Shown in pieces: positions 7,689 to 13,748 of a stretch of DNA of 17,522 bases. The notes beneath the pieces were generated by a model. It saw nothing but the letters and a program-made list of their open reading frames with translations. It searched no databases and was not told the origin of the DNA. The position numbers and the translations under genes are program-made. This DNA is from Pelotomaculum_B sp041645005. Lineage in GTDB: Bacteria; Bacillota; Desulfotomaculia; Desulfotomaculales; Pelotomaculaceae. Each line of letters begins with the position of its first letter. Position 1 is the stretch's first letter. The stretch lies in the NCBI GenBank assembly GCA_041645005.1, contig JBAZQW010000013.1, positions 1 through 17,522 of the forward strand. Reading direction: 5' to 3'.

Positions 7689-7707
7689 CCTCAAGGCCTC
7701 CTCATTT

Positions 7708-7723
7708 CCCTGTGTTTACAGGG
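7708..7723. promoter_or_regulatory. Perfect inverted repeat just upstream of the mtnP ribosome-binding site
   Basis: CCCTGT-GTTT-ACAGGG forms a 6-bp perfect stem with a 4-nt loop, a few nt 5' of the GAGGAGG site of the mtnP-type gene, at the head of the salvage cluster. It could be an operator or an mRNA hairpin. It has no following T tract on the minus strand, so it is not a terminator, and no SAM riboswitch is recognisable around it. Confidence 0.35.
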
Positions 7724-7802
7724 CAGTCATTTCCAAATCAAACCTAATATTCGACTTATTTTGAACTCATTCCTCTAACGGTTAAAGAATTCATCCGGTT
7801 TT

Positions 7803-8060
7803 TTATTCCATCAGCCTGTCTTCATCGACCTTCTTAACCGCGAGGTTAACATTGATTTGGCATTTTGGGCAGTAAAAAAAGTGAATACAGTAATCTTCAT
7901 CGTTGAACATGTATCCATCCTCATAAATATCCTGATCCAGGTAGGCGCTGTAGTTATCATAGAAATCCTGAAGCAAGCCTCTGTCAAGCATGGATGCGCC
8001 GCAGCCGGGGCATTTTTTTTCAACCGAGGCCAGGCTGTTGCATAAAAGGCATACCGGCAT
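7803..8060 (-). CDS. Small Zn-ribbon-like hypothetical protein
   Basis: An 85-residue protein with seven cysteines: C4-x2-C7 and C17-x2-C20 near the N-terminus, then C58, and C64-x2-C67. The spacing suggests one or two zinc knuckles/ribbons (CLLC, CPGC, YCPKC). Between them is an acidic, tyrosine-rich stretch (about 32-58). No catalytic motif or membrane segment is seen and I do not recognise a named family. The ATG is preceded by AGAGGTGG at about 7 nt, a good ribosome-binding site. An overlapping frame at 7811-8071 has no such support. It lies 78 nt downstream of the 28-codon membrane ORF and 114 nt upstream of mtnP, so it could be read through into the salvage cluster, but a functional link is not shown. 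Confidence 0.75.
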   Translation of the reverse strand: MPVCLLCNSLASVEKKCPGCGASMLDRGLLQDFYDNYSAYLDQDIYEDGYMFNDEDYCIHFFYCPKCQINVNLAVKKVDEDRLME

Positions 8061-8137
8061 ACACTTGCCACCTCTTTTTAATTCTACGGATTTTAACTGG
8101 AAATAGCAAAAACCGGGTGGTTTTAACGGAGAGTTTG

Positions 8138-8224
8138 CTACTGCTGACCGGATAAGAATCTAAACCAGGCGTACACTAAAAGGCCTATTAAAACTGTTAT
8201 TAAAGAAAACACAAGAAGGCTCAA
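8138..8224 (-). CDS. Putative 28-residue single-span membrane peptide
   Basis: A TTG start overlaps the TGA stop of the upstream membrane-protein gene (TTGA, a 4-nt overlap of the kind seen in translational coupling). GGGAGG lies about 9 nt before the TTG, within the upstream gene. The 28-residue product is one hydrophobic helix (residues 3-19, Leu/Val/Ile-rich) followed by an aromatic/basic end AWFRFLSGQQ, so it would be inserted with a short polar tail. Its size and shape resemble small accessory membrane peptides, but no sequence family is recognised. Chance is possible for such a short frame; the overlap plus ribosome-binding site is the main support. Confidence 0.4.
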   Translation of the reverse strand: MSLLVFSLITVLIGLLVYAWFRFLSGQQ

Positions 8225-8697
8225 AGCCTACAGCCTCCCATCCCCCTGCGGCCAGCTCTGTTCAGCCCGAGAGAGTCAACCAGCCAGGCATAGCTGGTAA
8301 TAGCCAGAAAGTTAATTGCCGTACTGGCCGCCTGGTTCCAATTGAGATACTCCAGGACCCCCACTTTTAAAAAAAGGGACTCCAGCCAGCAAAACAGGGC
8401 GGTAGTTACCAGGATATCAAGAGCCTGCAGCCAGCGGGATGACGGCAGGGTCTGGGCGAACAAAACGCCTACCACAAAGACAACCCCGAAAGTAAAAAAA
8501 ACTGATGAATTCAAAAATTTTACCAGATAAATAACACGGTACAGGTGCATATTTATCGCACCGCTGTCCACCAGCAACTGGAGGGCGACAACAGACAGTC
8601 CGCCCCACAAGGTGTATTTTAGTCGGGTCCAGTCCACCAGCAAGAAGAAAATAATCCAAGCTACAACAGCGCTGATAAGCCAGGCATATTCAGGCAA
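8221..8697 (-). CDS. Multi-pass membrane protein of unknown function
   Basis: A 158-residue, strongly hydrophobic protein with about five predicted membrane spans (near 4-21, 27-44, 64-82, 90-107 and 123-141) and a basic C-terminal tail (NRAGRRGMGG). The N-terminal arrangement, a first span then DWTRLKYTLW, is reminiscent of the small CBO0543-type membrane proteins of spore-forming Firmicutes, but I hold that loosely. The TTG start is supported by AGGAAGG at 7-nt spacing; no in-frame ATG lies nearby. Its stop overlaps the start of a 28-codon hydrophobic frame. No enzyme motif is visible. Confidence 0.7.
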   Translation of the reverse strand: MPEYAWLISAVVAWIIFFLLVDWTRLKYTLWGGLSVVALQLLVDSGAINMHLYRVIYLVKFLNSSVFFTFGVVFVVGVLFAQTLPSSRWLQALDILVTTALFCWLESLFLKVGVLEYLNWNQAASTAINFLAITSYAWLVDSLGLNRAGRRGMGGCRL

Positions 8698-8739
8698 GTT
8701 TATACCTTCCTCTCAGAAAAACAAATATATAAAACTTCT

Positions 8740-8919
8740 GTGATCGGAAAAGATATTTTTTTAAATAATGTATCCCGGGCCGTTGAAAAATATAAGAAAG
8801 AAAAATTCTACCGGGCATATGGGATCAACAAAACACCGGGTTTACGGGAATGGTGTGATTTGTTGGTTGCAGTTTTTGGCGCCAGGCCGGGCGGCCTGGT
8901 CTGTGTCCTTGAAATTTGA
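8740..8919 (+). CDS. Candidate 59-residue hypothetical protein, opposite to its neighbours
   Basis: A GTG-initiated frame ending at TGA gives 59 residues with a protein-like composition: an N-terminal amphipathic, lysine-rich part (residues about 9-22, with VEKYKKEKFYRAYG), then GINKTPGLREW and a hydrophobic C-terminus (LLVAVFGARPGGLVCVLEI). It starts 42 bp from the divergent membrane-protein start. Against it: no Shine-Dalgarno is visible on this strand and it is short. Codon composition resembles the neighbouring genes more than the surrounding repeats do. It may be a real small gene or the remnant of a larger one; I recognise no family. Confidence 0.35.
   Translation: MIGKDIFLNNVSRAVEKYKKEKFYRAYGINKTPGLREWCDLLVAVFGARPGGLVCVLEI
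8882..8899. repeat. GC-rich perfect hairpin
   Basis: CCAGGCC-GGGC-GGCCTGG is a 7-bp perfect stem inside the candidate 59-codon frame. There is no T tract on either side, so it is not an intrinsic terminator. Confidence 0.4.
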
Positions 8920-9071
8920 CCTGTGGAGGATTCACTGACAGCTTTCCCGGACTTGGCCTGGTGAGCTGATGCTCAGTGATTTTATAGCGGGCCGGACAAT
9001 TGCCCGGTAAGTTGACTTCATTAATCATAGGAAAATTATTTGTCCGGATGAGTGCGGGCCTGTAGGGTTGG

Positions 9072-9252
9072 GACGTGGGGAAAATAGCCTTAAGGCGTAG
9101 GGGATTGTCGTAAGCTATAAGGCGTAAAAAATAAGGACATGGGAAATGGGACTTGAGACGTGTGAAATGAGACGTAAGAATGAAAGATGGACTTCAGGGG
9201 TGAACTTGAGAGGAATACCTGAATCCCACGTCCCACGACCCATATCTCACGA
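9072..9252. repeat. Heptanucleotide repeat array, two families and two orientations
   Basis: From about 9072 to 9190 the plus strand can be cut into consecutive 7-mers without phase loss, for example GTCGTAA, GCTATAA, GGCGTAA, AAAATAA, GGACATG, GGAAATG, GGACTTG, AGACGTG, TGAAATG, AGACGTA (9107-9176). From 9225 to 9252 the same kind of unit appears inverted: CCCACGT, CCCACGA, CCCATAT, CTCACGA. Units are degenerate but the 7-bp register holds. The array ends 35 bp downstream of the ftsY stop. Confidence 0.8.
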
Positions 9253-9287
9253 CCAAAACGGCCAGGTAAGCCATGCCTGAAGCACTG

Positions 9288-10298
9288 TTATTCGTCAAAA
9301 AGAGCGTCCGCAAAATCTCCCGGTGAAAAAGGTCTGAGGTCTTCCAGACTCTCTCCTATGCCGATTAATTTAACAGGAATATCGAGGGCTCTTTTTACCG
9401 CAATAACTACTCCCCCCTTGGAACTTCCGTCCAGCTTGGTCAAAGCTATACCTGTTATGCCGACGGCTTCTCCAAACAGCCTGGCCTGATTGACCGCATT
9501 CTGACCGGTAGTGGCGTCTAAGATTAGAAGCACCTCGTGGGGCGCGCCGGTCATTTCGCGGGCCAGCACCCTGCTGATTTTTTTCAATTCTTCCATAAGG
9601 TTGGCTTTTGTGTGCAGCCTGCCGGCTGTGTCAATAATCAGCAGATCAGCCCGGCGCGCTTTCGCCGCCTGCAGGGAATCAAAAGCCACCGCTGCGGGAT
9701 CGGCCCCCTCCCGGTGTTTGATTATTTCAACCCCGACACGTTCAGCCCATATTTCCAACTGGTCGATAGCCGCGGCCCGAAAGGTATCGGCCGCGCCCAG
9801 AAGCACTTTAGCCCCCTGGGACTTGTAAAAGTGCGCCAATTTGCCGATAGTGGTAGTCTTTCCCACACCGTTTACACCCACTACCATTACCACCGTGGGA
9901 GTTTCATCTGTAATGTTTAAAGGAACTGGTTCGGCGCCGAGCATATCTCTAATGTGTTCTTTTAAGATGGCTTTAAGCTCGCCGGCATCATCCACATGTC
10001 TTTCTTTAACTGTGCGGCGAGTTTTCTCAACCAACTCCATGGCAGTGTTTACTCCCACATCAGCCTGTATAAGAATTTCTTCCAGCTCTTCGTATAGATC
10101 TTCATCTATGGCTTTGCGCCGGTGGACAAGGTTGTCAATCTTCTCTACAAAACCCTGCCGGGTTTTGGTGAGGCTTTCTTTTAGACGCCCGAAAAACCCC
10201 GGCTTTTCCACCGCTGCTTCTTGTTTTGGTTCGTCAGCGGCGGCAGCCTGCTGCGACCCACCGCTAATGCTTTCTTTTAAACGGCTGAATAAACCCAT
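9288..10298 (-). CDS. ftsY: Signal recognition particle receptor FtsY
   Basis: SRP-GTPase that docks the Ffh-ribosome complex at the membrane. The 336-residue product has a short charged N-terminal A-region (1-about 50), the helical N domain (about 50-130) and the G domain: P-loop GVNGVGKTT (141-149), DTFRAAA (171-177), DTAGR (223-227), TKLDGSSKGG (287-296) and GIGE...DLRPF near the end. The A-region contains the motif GLFSRLKES (2-10) repeated as GFFGRLKES (34-42), amphipathic helices likely used for membrane binding. The ATG is preceded by GGGAGG at a rather long spacing (about 12 nt). rnc lies upstream on the same strand, but smc, commonly between them in Firmicutes, is not there. Confidence 0.96.
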   Translation of the reverse strand: MGLFSRLKESISGGSQQAAAADEPKQEAAVEKPGFFGRLKESLTKTRQGFVEKIDNLVHRRKAIDEDLYEELEEILIQADVGVNTAMELVEKTRRTVKERHVDDAGELKAILKEHIRDMLGAEPVPLNITDETPTVVMVVGVNGVGKTTTIGKLAHFYKSQGAKVLLGAADTFRAAAIDQLEIWAERVGVEIIKHREGADPAAVAFDSLQAAKARRADLLIIDTAGRLHTKANLMEELKKISRVLAREMTGAPHEVLLILDATTGQNAVNQARLFGEAVGITGIALTKLDGSSKGGVVIAVKRALDIPVKLIGIGESLEDLRPFSPGDFADALFDE

Positions 10299-10326
10299 AT
10301 TACTGATAAAACCTCCCGCGAAATAT

Positions 10327-10420
10327 GTCGTAAGCTTAGTCGTAAGGCGTAAGATACAAGTAAATAATCACAAATCTATAAAATAACGACCTAAATACTC
10401 ACGGCTTACGGCCTACGACT
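10327..10420. repeat. Inverted pair of heptamer repeats (GTCGTAA/GCCGTAA type)
   Basis: The left side has GTCGTAA (10327-10333), GTCGTAA (10339-10345) and GGCGTAA (10346-10352). The right side, on the other strand, has GTCGTAG (10413-10419), GCCGTAA (10406-10412) and GCCGTGA (10399-10405) in perfect 7-bp register. The two sides could pair as a long imperfect hairpin. Confidence 0.75.
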
Positions 10421-10430
10421 AAACTTGAAG

Positions 10431-10526
10431 GTGCGAATTCATTCGCACAGCATTGTCCGGATAAATCCGGACCTACAAAAATCTAACGTCCGACGACCAA
10501 ATTTGTAGGTTCGAATTTATTCGAAC
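10431..10526. repeat. Three small palindromes of one covarying family
   Basis: GTGCGAAT-TC-ATTCGCAC (10431-10448), GTCCGGAT-AA-ATCCGGAC (10455-10472) and GTTCGAAT-TT-ATTCGAAC (10509-10526) each have perfect 8-bp arms. The second (read on the minus strand) and the third are both preceded by TGTAG. Arm bases that differ between copies are changed on both sides, so symmetry is kept. Confidence 0.85.
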
Positions 10527-10628
10527 ATCAAAACTTTAATGGTTGACATGTAATATATCGGCTGTAGGGAATGAAACCCGAGCCAATTCCGGGCCTTTCT
10601 ATTTGACATGGGAGGAATGCAGGATATA

Positions 10629-10677
10629 CCCACGTCTCACGTCCCATTTCCCATTTCTCACGTCTCACGTCTCAATT
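10629..10677. repeat. Perfect-register heptamer array overlapping the 3' end of rnc
   Basis: Seven consecutive 7-mers: CCCACGT, CTCACGT, CCCATTT, CCCATTT, CTCACGT, CTCACGT, CTCAATT. On the minus strand these are GAGACGT/GGGAAAT-type units, the same family as in the 9135-9176 array. The last 20 bp encode the end of rnc and its stop codon. Confidence 0.9.
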
Positions 10678-11377
10678 CCAGCAGTGCCGACTTGGCGGCC
10701 TGCTGTTCCGCTTCTTTTTTAGAGCGACCGGACCCGCTGCCAACCAAATCACCTTTATAAATCACGCCTGCCGTAAATATTTTATGATGATCCGGCCCTT
10801 CTTCCCTCAGGATCATATATTGGACCTGTTCACTACCGCGCTGCTGTACATACTCCTGTAATTCAGTCTTGTAATCCCTGTCCAGCCGCCCTTCCAAGAC
10901 ATCATTAATCACTGGCTTGAGAAACTGTATGGCCAGTTTACTGGCCTTTTCAAGTCCCTGGTCCAGATAGACGGCGCCCAACAGTGCTTCGAAGGCGTCA
11001 GCCAAAATTGAAGGACGTTCCCTGCCACCGGAGCGCTCCTCCCCTTTCCCCATGTTCAAACAATAGCCAAGCTCCAGTTCTCTTGCCATTCTGGCCAGGG
11101 AAGGTTCGCATACCAGCGCCGCGCGCATTTTGGTCAGTTCCCCCTCGTCACGGTAGGGATGATTGCGATAAAGGTAATCGCTGACCGCCAAACCCAATAC
11201 AGCATCACCCAGAAACTCAAGGCGCTGATTGTTTTCAGAATTGTTCTGTCGGCTTTCATAGGTAAATGAGCTGTGTGTTAAGGCTTGCGTCAACAGGTCC
11301 AAATCGCACCAGTACAAACCAAGTCTCTTTTTCAGACTGTCCAAATGCTCTTTAGTTTTAACCACCGGTATCACCAC
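10658..11377 (-). CDS. rnc: Ribonuclease III
   Basis: Double-stranded-RNA endonuclease for rRNA and mRNA processing. The 239-residue product has the RNase III signature NNQRLEFLGDAVL (49-61, with E54 and D58), the second acidic pair in ADAFEALLGAVYLD (D127, E130) and a C-terminal double-stranded-RNA-binding domain (about 168-236, with the GSGSGRSKKEAEQQAA loop-helix). All four metal/catalytic acids are present. The frame opens at a GTG at 11377, 42 nt after the fabF stop; an in-frame GTG at 11365 is an alternative, and neither has a strong Shine-Dalgarno. The last residues LRRET and the TGA stop lie in a heptanucleotide repeat array, so the natural C-terminus may have been replaced. Confidence 0.95.
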   Translation of the reverse strand: MVIPVVKTKEHLDSLKKRLGLYWCDLDLLTQALTHSSFTYESRQNNSENNQRLEFLGDAVLGLAVSDYLYRNHPYRDEGELTKMRAALVCEPSLARMARELELGYCLNMGKGEERSGGRERPSILADAFEALLGAVYLDQGLEKASKLAIQFLKPVINDVLEGRLDRDYKTELQEYVQQRGSEQVQYMILREEGPDHHKIFTAGVIYKGDLVGSGSGRSKKEAEQQAAKSALLELRRET

Positions 11378-11419
11378 TATAAGGTTTTATTTAATGGACA
11401 AATAAAATTATTATTGCGC

Positions 11420-12661
11420 TTAGGGCTGGTACCTTTTAAAAACCAGCGTGGCGTTATGCCCACCAAAGCCAAAAGAATTTGAAAGGGCGACATTCACATC
11501 AGCTACCCTGGCGGTGTTGGGGACAATGTCCAGGTCACAATCCGGATCCGGCAGTTCGTAGTTGATGGTGGGTGGAATAACCCCGTTGACGATGGCTAAA
11601 ATACATACCATCGCTTCCAGGCCGCCTGATGCTCCCAGGAGGTGCCCGGTCATGGATTTTGTCGAGCTTATCGCCAGTTTGTAAGCGTGCTGCCCAAATA
11701 TTTTCTTGATCGCCAGGGTCTCGGCTTTATCTCCCAGTGGTGTGGCGGTAGCGTGGGCGTTGATATAATCTACCGCAGACGGCTCAAGACCGGCGTCAAA
11801 CAAGGCTTCCTTCATTGAATTGGCCGCGCCGTGTCCTGTCGGGTCGGGCGCTGTCATGTGGTAAGCGTCACAAGTGCTGCCGTACCCGACTATCTCGGCA
11901 TAAATCCTGGCGTTTCTGTTCAGGGCATGCTCCAGGGTTTCCAGAACAAGTATGGCGGCCCCTTCGCCTATCACAAAACCATCCCGTTCGGCGTCAAAAG
12001 GCCGACTGGCCTTCTCCGGTTCCTCGTTACGGGTGGACATGGCCTTCATGGAAATGAATCCGGCCATGGCCAGAGGTGTTATCGCCGCTTCACTGCCCCC
12101 GCTGATCATCACATCCACCCGGCCGCACTGCAGCATTTTAAAGGCGTCCCCAATGGCATTGCTGCCGGAAGCGCAGGCGGAAACACTGGTTATGTTCGGC
12201 CCCCTCAGACAATTGCTTATAGCGACCTGCCCGGCGCCCATATTGGCAATCATCATGGGCACAAAAAGAGGACTGACCCGCCCGGGTCCTTTTTCAGCGA
12301 GGACTCTGGCCTGTTCTTCAAGGGTCTCGATACCACCGACACCGGATCCCAGGATCACACCGATCCTGTCCTTGTTTTCCAACTCCAAATTAAGCCCGGC
12401 GTCACGCAAAGCCATACCGGATGCTGCCACTGCAAACTGGGTGAAACGGTCCATGCGCCGGGCCTCTTTTTTATCCATATAAAGGGTAGGCTCAAAGTCC
12501 GTCACTTCCCCCGCTATTTTAGTTCTGAAACGGGTCGGATCAAACCTGGTTACCGGTCCGATCCCGGAAACCCCCGCTATTAAAGAAGACCAGAACTTTT
12601 CCAGGCCCGTACCAACCGGGGATACAATTCCCAGGCCGGTAATTACAACCCTTCTTAGCAA
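11420..12661 (-). CDS. fabF: 3-oxoacyl-ACP synthase II
   Basis: Condensing enzyme that elongates acyl-ACP with malonyl-ACP in type II fatty-acid synthesis. With the TTG start at 12661 the product has 413 residues and the active-site residues fall at C163 (SACASGSN), H303 (NAHATATPLGD), K335 (SSTKSMTGH) and H340, the same numbers as in E. coli FabF. That, and GGAGG 8 nt before it, is why I prefer this TTG to the one two codons earlier (12667). The C-terminal FGFGGHNATL loop is intact. An intrinsic terminator lies in the gap between acpP and this gene, close to its ribosome-binding site, which should lower or condition its expression relative to the upstream genes. Confidence 0.96.
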   Translation of the reverse strand: MLRRVVITGLGIVSPVGTGLEKFWSSLIAGVSGIGPVTRFDPTRFRTKIAGEVTDFEPTLYMDKKEARRMDRFTQFAVAASGMALRDAGLNLELENKDRIGVILGSGVGGIETLEEQARVLAEKGPGRVSPLFVPMMIANMGAGQVAISNCLRGPNITSVSACASGSNAIGDAFKMLQCGRVDVMISGGSEAAITPLAMAGFISMKAMSTRNEEPEKASRPFDAERDGFVIGEGAAILVLETLEHALNRNARIYAEIVGYGSTCDAYHMTAPDPTGHGAANSMKEALFDAGLEPSAVDYINAHATATPLGDKAETLAIKKIFGQHAYKLAISSTKSMTGHLLGASGGLEAMVCILAIVNGVIPPTINYELPDPDCDLDIVPNTARVADVNVALSNSFGFGGHNATLVFKRYQP

Positions 12662-12679
12662 AAACAATTCCTCCTCTTC

Positions 12680-12709
12680 AAAAAAGTCCCGTGGTTTCCA
12701 CCCGGGACT
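12680..12709 (-). terminator. Rho-independent terminator/attenuator between acpP and fabF
   Basis: On the minus strand AGTCCC and GGGACT form a 6-bp outer stem, with an inner GTGG/CCAC stem closing an AAA loop and a 2-nt bulge, followed directly by TTTTTT. It sits just after acpP and just before the fabF ribosome-binding site (GAGGAGG). Confidence 0.8.
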
Positions 12710-12727
12710 CGCACCTTAAATAAAAAT

Positions 12728-12958
12728 TTACTGATGCTCCTGGATATATTTTGCCGCCTCGCCTACTGTCCGTATTTTTTCAGCGTCTTCGTCAGGTATT
12801 TCCAGGTCGAACTCTTCTTCCAAAGCCATTACCAGTTCAACAATATCTAAAGAGTCGGCCCCCAGGTCATCGACAAAGGATGACTCCATTTTTACGTCCT
12901 CTTCCTCAACCCCCAGCTGCTCAACAATAATTGACTTAACCTTATCAATAATTGCCAT
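12728..12958 (-). CDS. acpP: Acyl carrier protein
   Basis: Carries growing acyl chains on a 4'-phosphopantetheine arm. From the ATG at 12958 it has 76 residues and the attachment serine is Ser36 in GADSLD, exactly as in well-studied ACPs. It is strongly acidic with helix II starting at DSLDIVELVMALEEEF. The frame also opens at a GTG at 12970, but that GTG lies inside the GGGGGTG ribosome-binding site, so the ATG is the start. It sits 42 nt after fabG and is followed by an intrinsic terminator, which fits the high level at which ACP is normally made. Confidence 0.97.
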   Translation of the reverse strand: MAIIDKVKSIIVEQLGVEEEDVKMESSFVDDLGADSLDIVELVMALEEEFDLEIPDEDAEKIRTVGEAAKYIQEHQ

Positions 12959-13000
12959 GTCAAAAATCACCCCCTTCCGGTACTTTAAAAATCAAACTTT

Positions 13001-13747
13001 TTAGACACCCGCCATCCCACCGTCCACCGCAATGGTCTGTCCGGTAATATACCCGGCGGCGTCCGAGGCCAGAAAGGCAACCAGTTCAGCTACCTCTTCC
13101 GGTCCGCCAAACCTTTTGAGTGGAATCTGCGACAGCATTGTTTCCTTAACATTTTCCGGCAGCCCGGCTGTCATCTCTGTTGAAATGAACCCAGGCGCTA
13201 CGGCGTTCACAGTTATATTGCGCGAACCAAGTTCCCTGGCCAAAGCCTTGGTAAAACCGATTAAACCTGCTTTAGCCGCACAGTAGTTGGCCTGGCCGCT
13301 GTTGCCAATCAAGCCTACCACCGAGCTGATGTTAATAATTCTTCCGTAGCGGTTTTTTAACATGCCCCGGGCGACTGCCCTGGTGCAGTTAAAGGCTCCC
13401 TTAAGGCTTACACCCAACACCTTATCCCAGTCTTCGTCTTTCATATGAAAAATCAGACTGTCCCTGGTGACGCCCGCATTATTCACCAAAATATCAACCC
13501 GGCCAAACTCAGCAACAGCGGCTTTTGCCAGAGCGTTGGCCTCGTCAGGTTCCGCTACATTGGCCTGAAAGGTCAGCACTCTGCCGCCCGCATCTATGAT
13601 TTCTTGCGCTGTCTGGGCCGCCGCGCCGGTATTGCTGGCGAAATTTAAAACCACCCCCGCCCCTTTTTGGGCCAGGGCTTTGGCTATGGCCCGGCCTATA
13701 CCGCGGGAAGCCCCCGTAACGATGGCAATTCTACCGTTCAAAACCAT
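13001..13747 (-). CDS. fabG: 3-oxoacyl-ACP reductase
   Basis: NADPH-dependent short-chain dehydrogenase reducing 3-oxoacyl-ACP. The 248-residue product has the cofactor motif TGASRGIG (11-18), NNAG (89-92), the catalytic Ser142, Tyr155 and Lys159 (SSVVG ... YCAAK) and the C-terminal GQTIAVDGGMAG. The fourth member of the usual N-S-Y-K tetrad is Ser114 (GVSLKG) where FabG normally has Asn (for example TNLKG in Bacillus). The start ATG is one base after the fabD stop, so translation is probably coupled. The position between fabD and acpP supports the FabG assignment over other short-chain dehydrogenases. Confidence 0.95.
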   Translation of the reverse strand: MVLNGRIAIVTGASRGIGRAIAKALAQKGAGVVLNFASNTGAAAQTAQEIIDAGGRVLTFQANVAEPDEANALAKAAVAEFGRVDILVNNAGVTRDSLIFHMKDEDWDKVLGVSLKGAFNCTRAVARGMLKNRYGRIINISSVVGLIGNSGQANYCAAKAGLIGFTKALARELGSRNITVNAVAPGFISTEMTAGLPENVKETMLSQIPLKRFGGPEEVAELVAFLASDAAGYITGQTIAVDGGMAGV

Positions 13748-13748
13748 T

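Larger units (their letters stand above)
8698..9287. other. 590-bp region with a small plus-strand ORF and repeat arrays
   Basis: Between the membrane-protein gene and ftsY. The left part (8740-8919) holds a 59-codon plus-strand frame listed separately. The middle (8920-9070) shows nothing I can support. The right part (9072-9252) is a heptanucleotide repeat array in two orientations. No terminator with a T tract was seen after ftsY. Confidence 0.6.
10299..10657. other. 359-bp repeat-filled gap between rnc and ftsY
   Basis: No gene is supported here. In order on the plus strand: heptamer units of the GTCGTAA type (10327-10359), the inverted heptamer set (10385-10420), three covarying palindromes (10431-10526), about 100 bp without clear content apart from two TTGACATG copies (10543, 10603), and a perfect heptamer array (10629-10677) that runs into the end of rnc. 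Confidence 0.7.

Noticed and set aside
7811..8071. Open frame overlapping the Zn-ribbon gene in another frame
   Set aside because: The 7803-8060 frame has paired CxxC motifs and a well-placed ribosome-binding site; this one has neither.
8138..8224. KdpF-like identity for the 28-residue peptide
   Set aside because: Only size and hydrophobicity agree; there are no kdpA, kdpB or kdpC genes in the window.
8882..8899. Terminator for a gene on either strand
   Set aside because: The stem is perfect but no T tract follows on either strand.
8825..9028. 67-codon minus-strand frame in the gap before the membrane gene
   Set aside because: No ribosome-binding site, proline/asparagine-rich sequence with no recognisable motif, and antisense to a more protein-like frame.
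10543..10620. Two TTGACA sequences as possible plus-strand promoters
   Set aside because: No good -10 element at the right distance and no plus-strand gene downstream; both are part of a repeated TTGACATG sequence.
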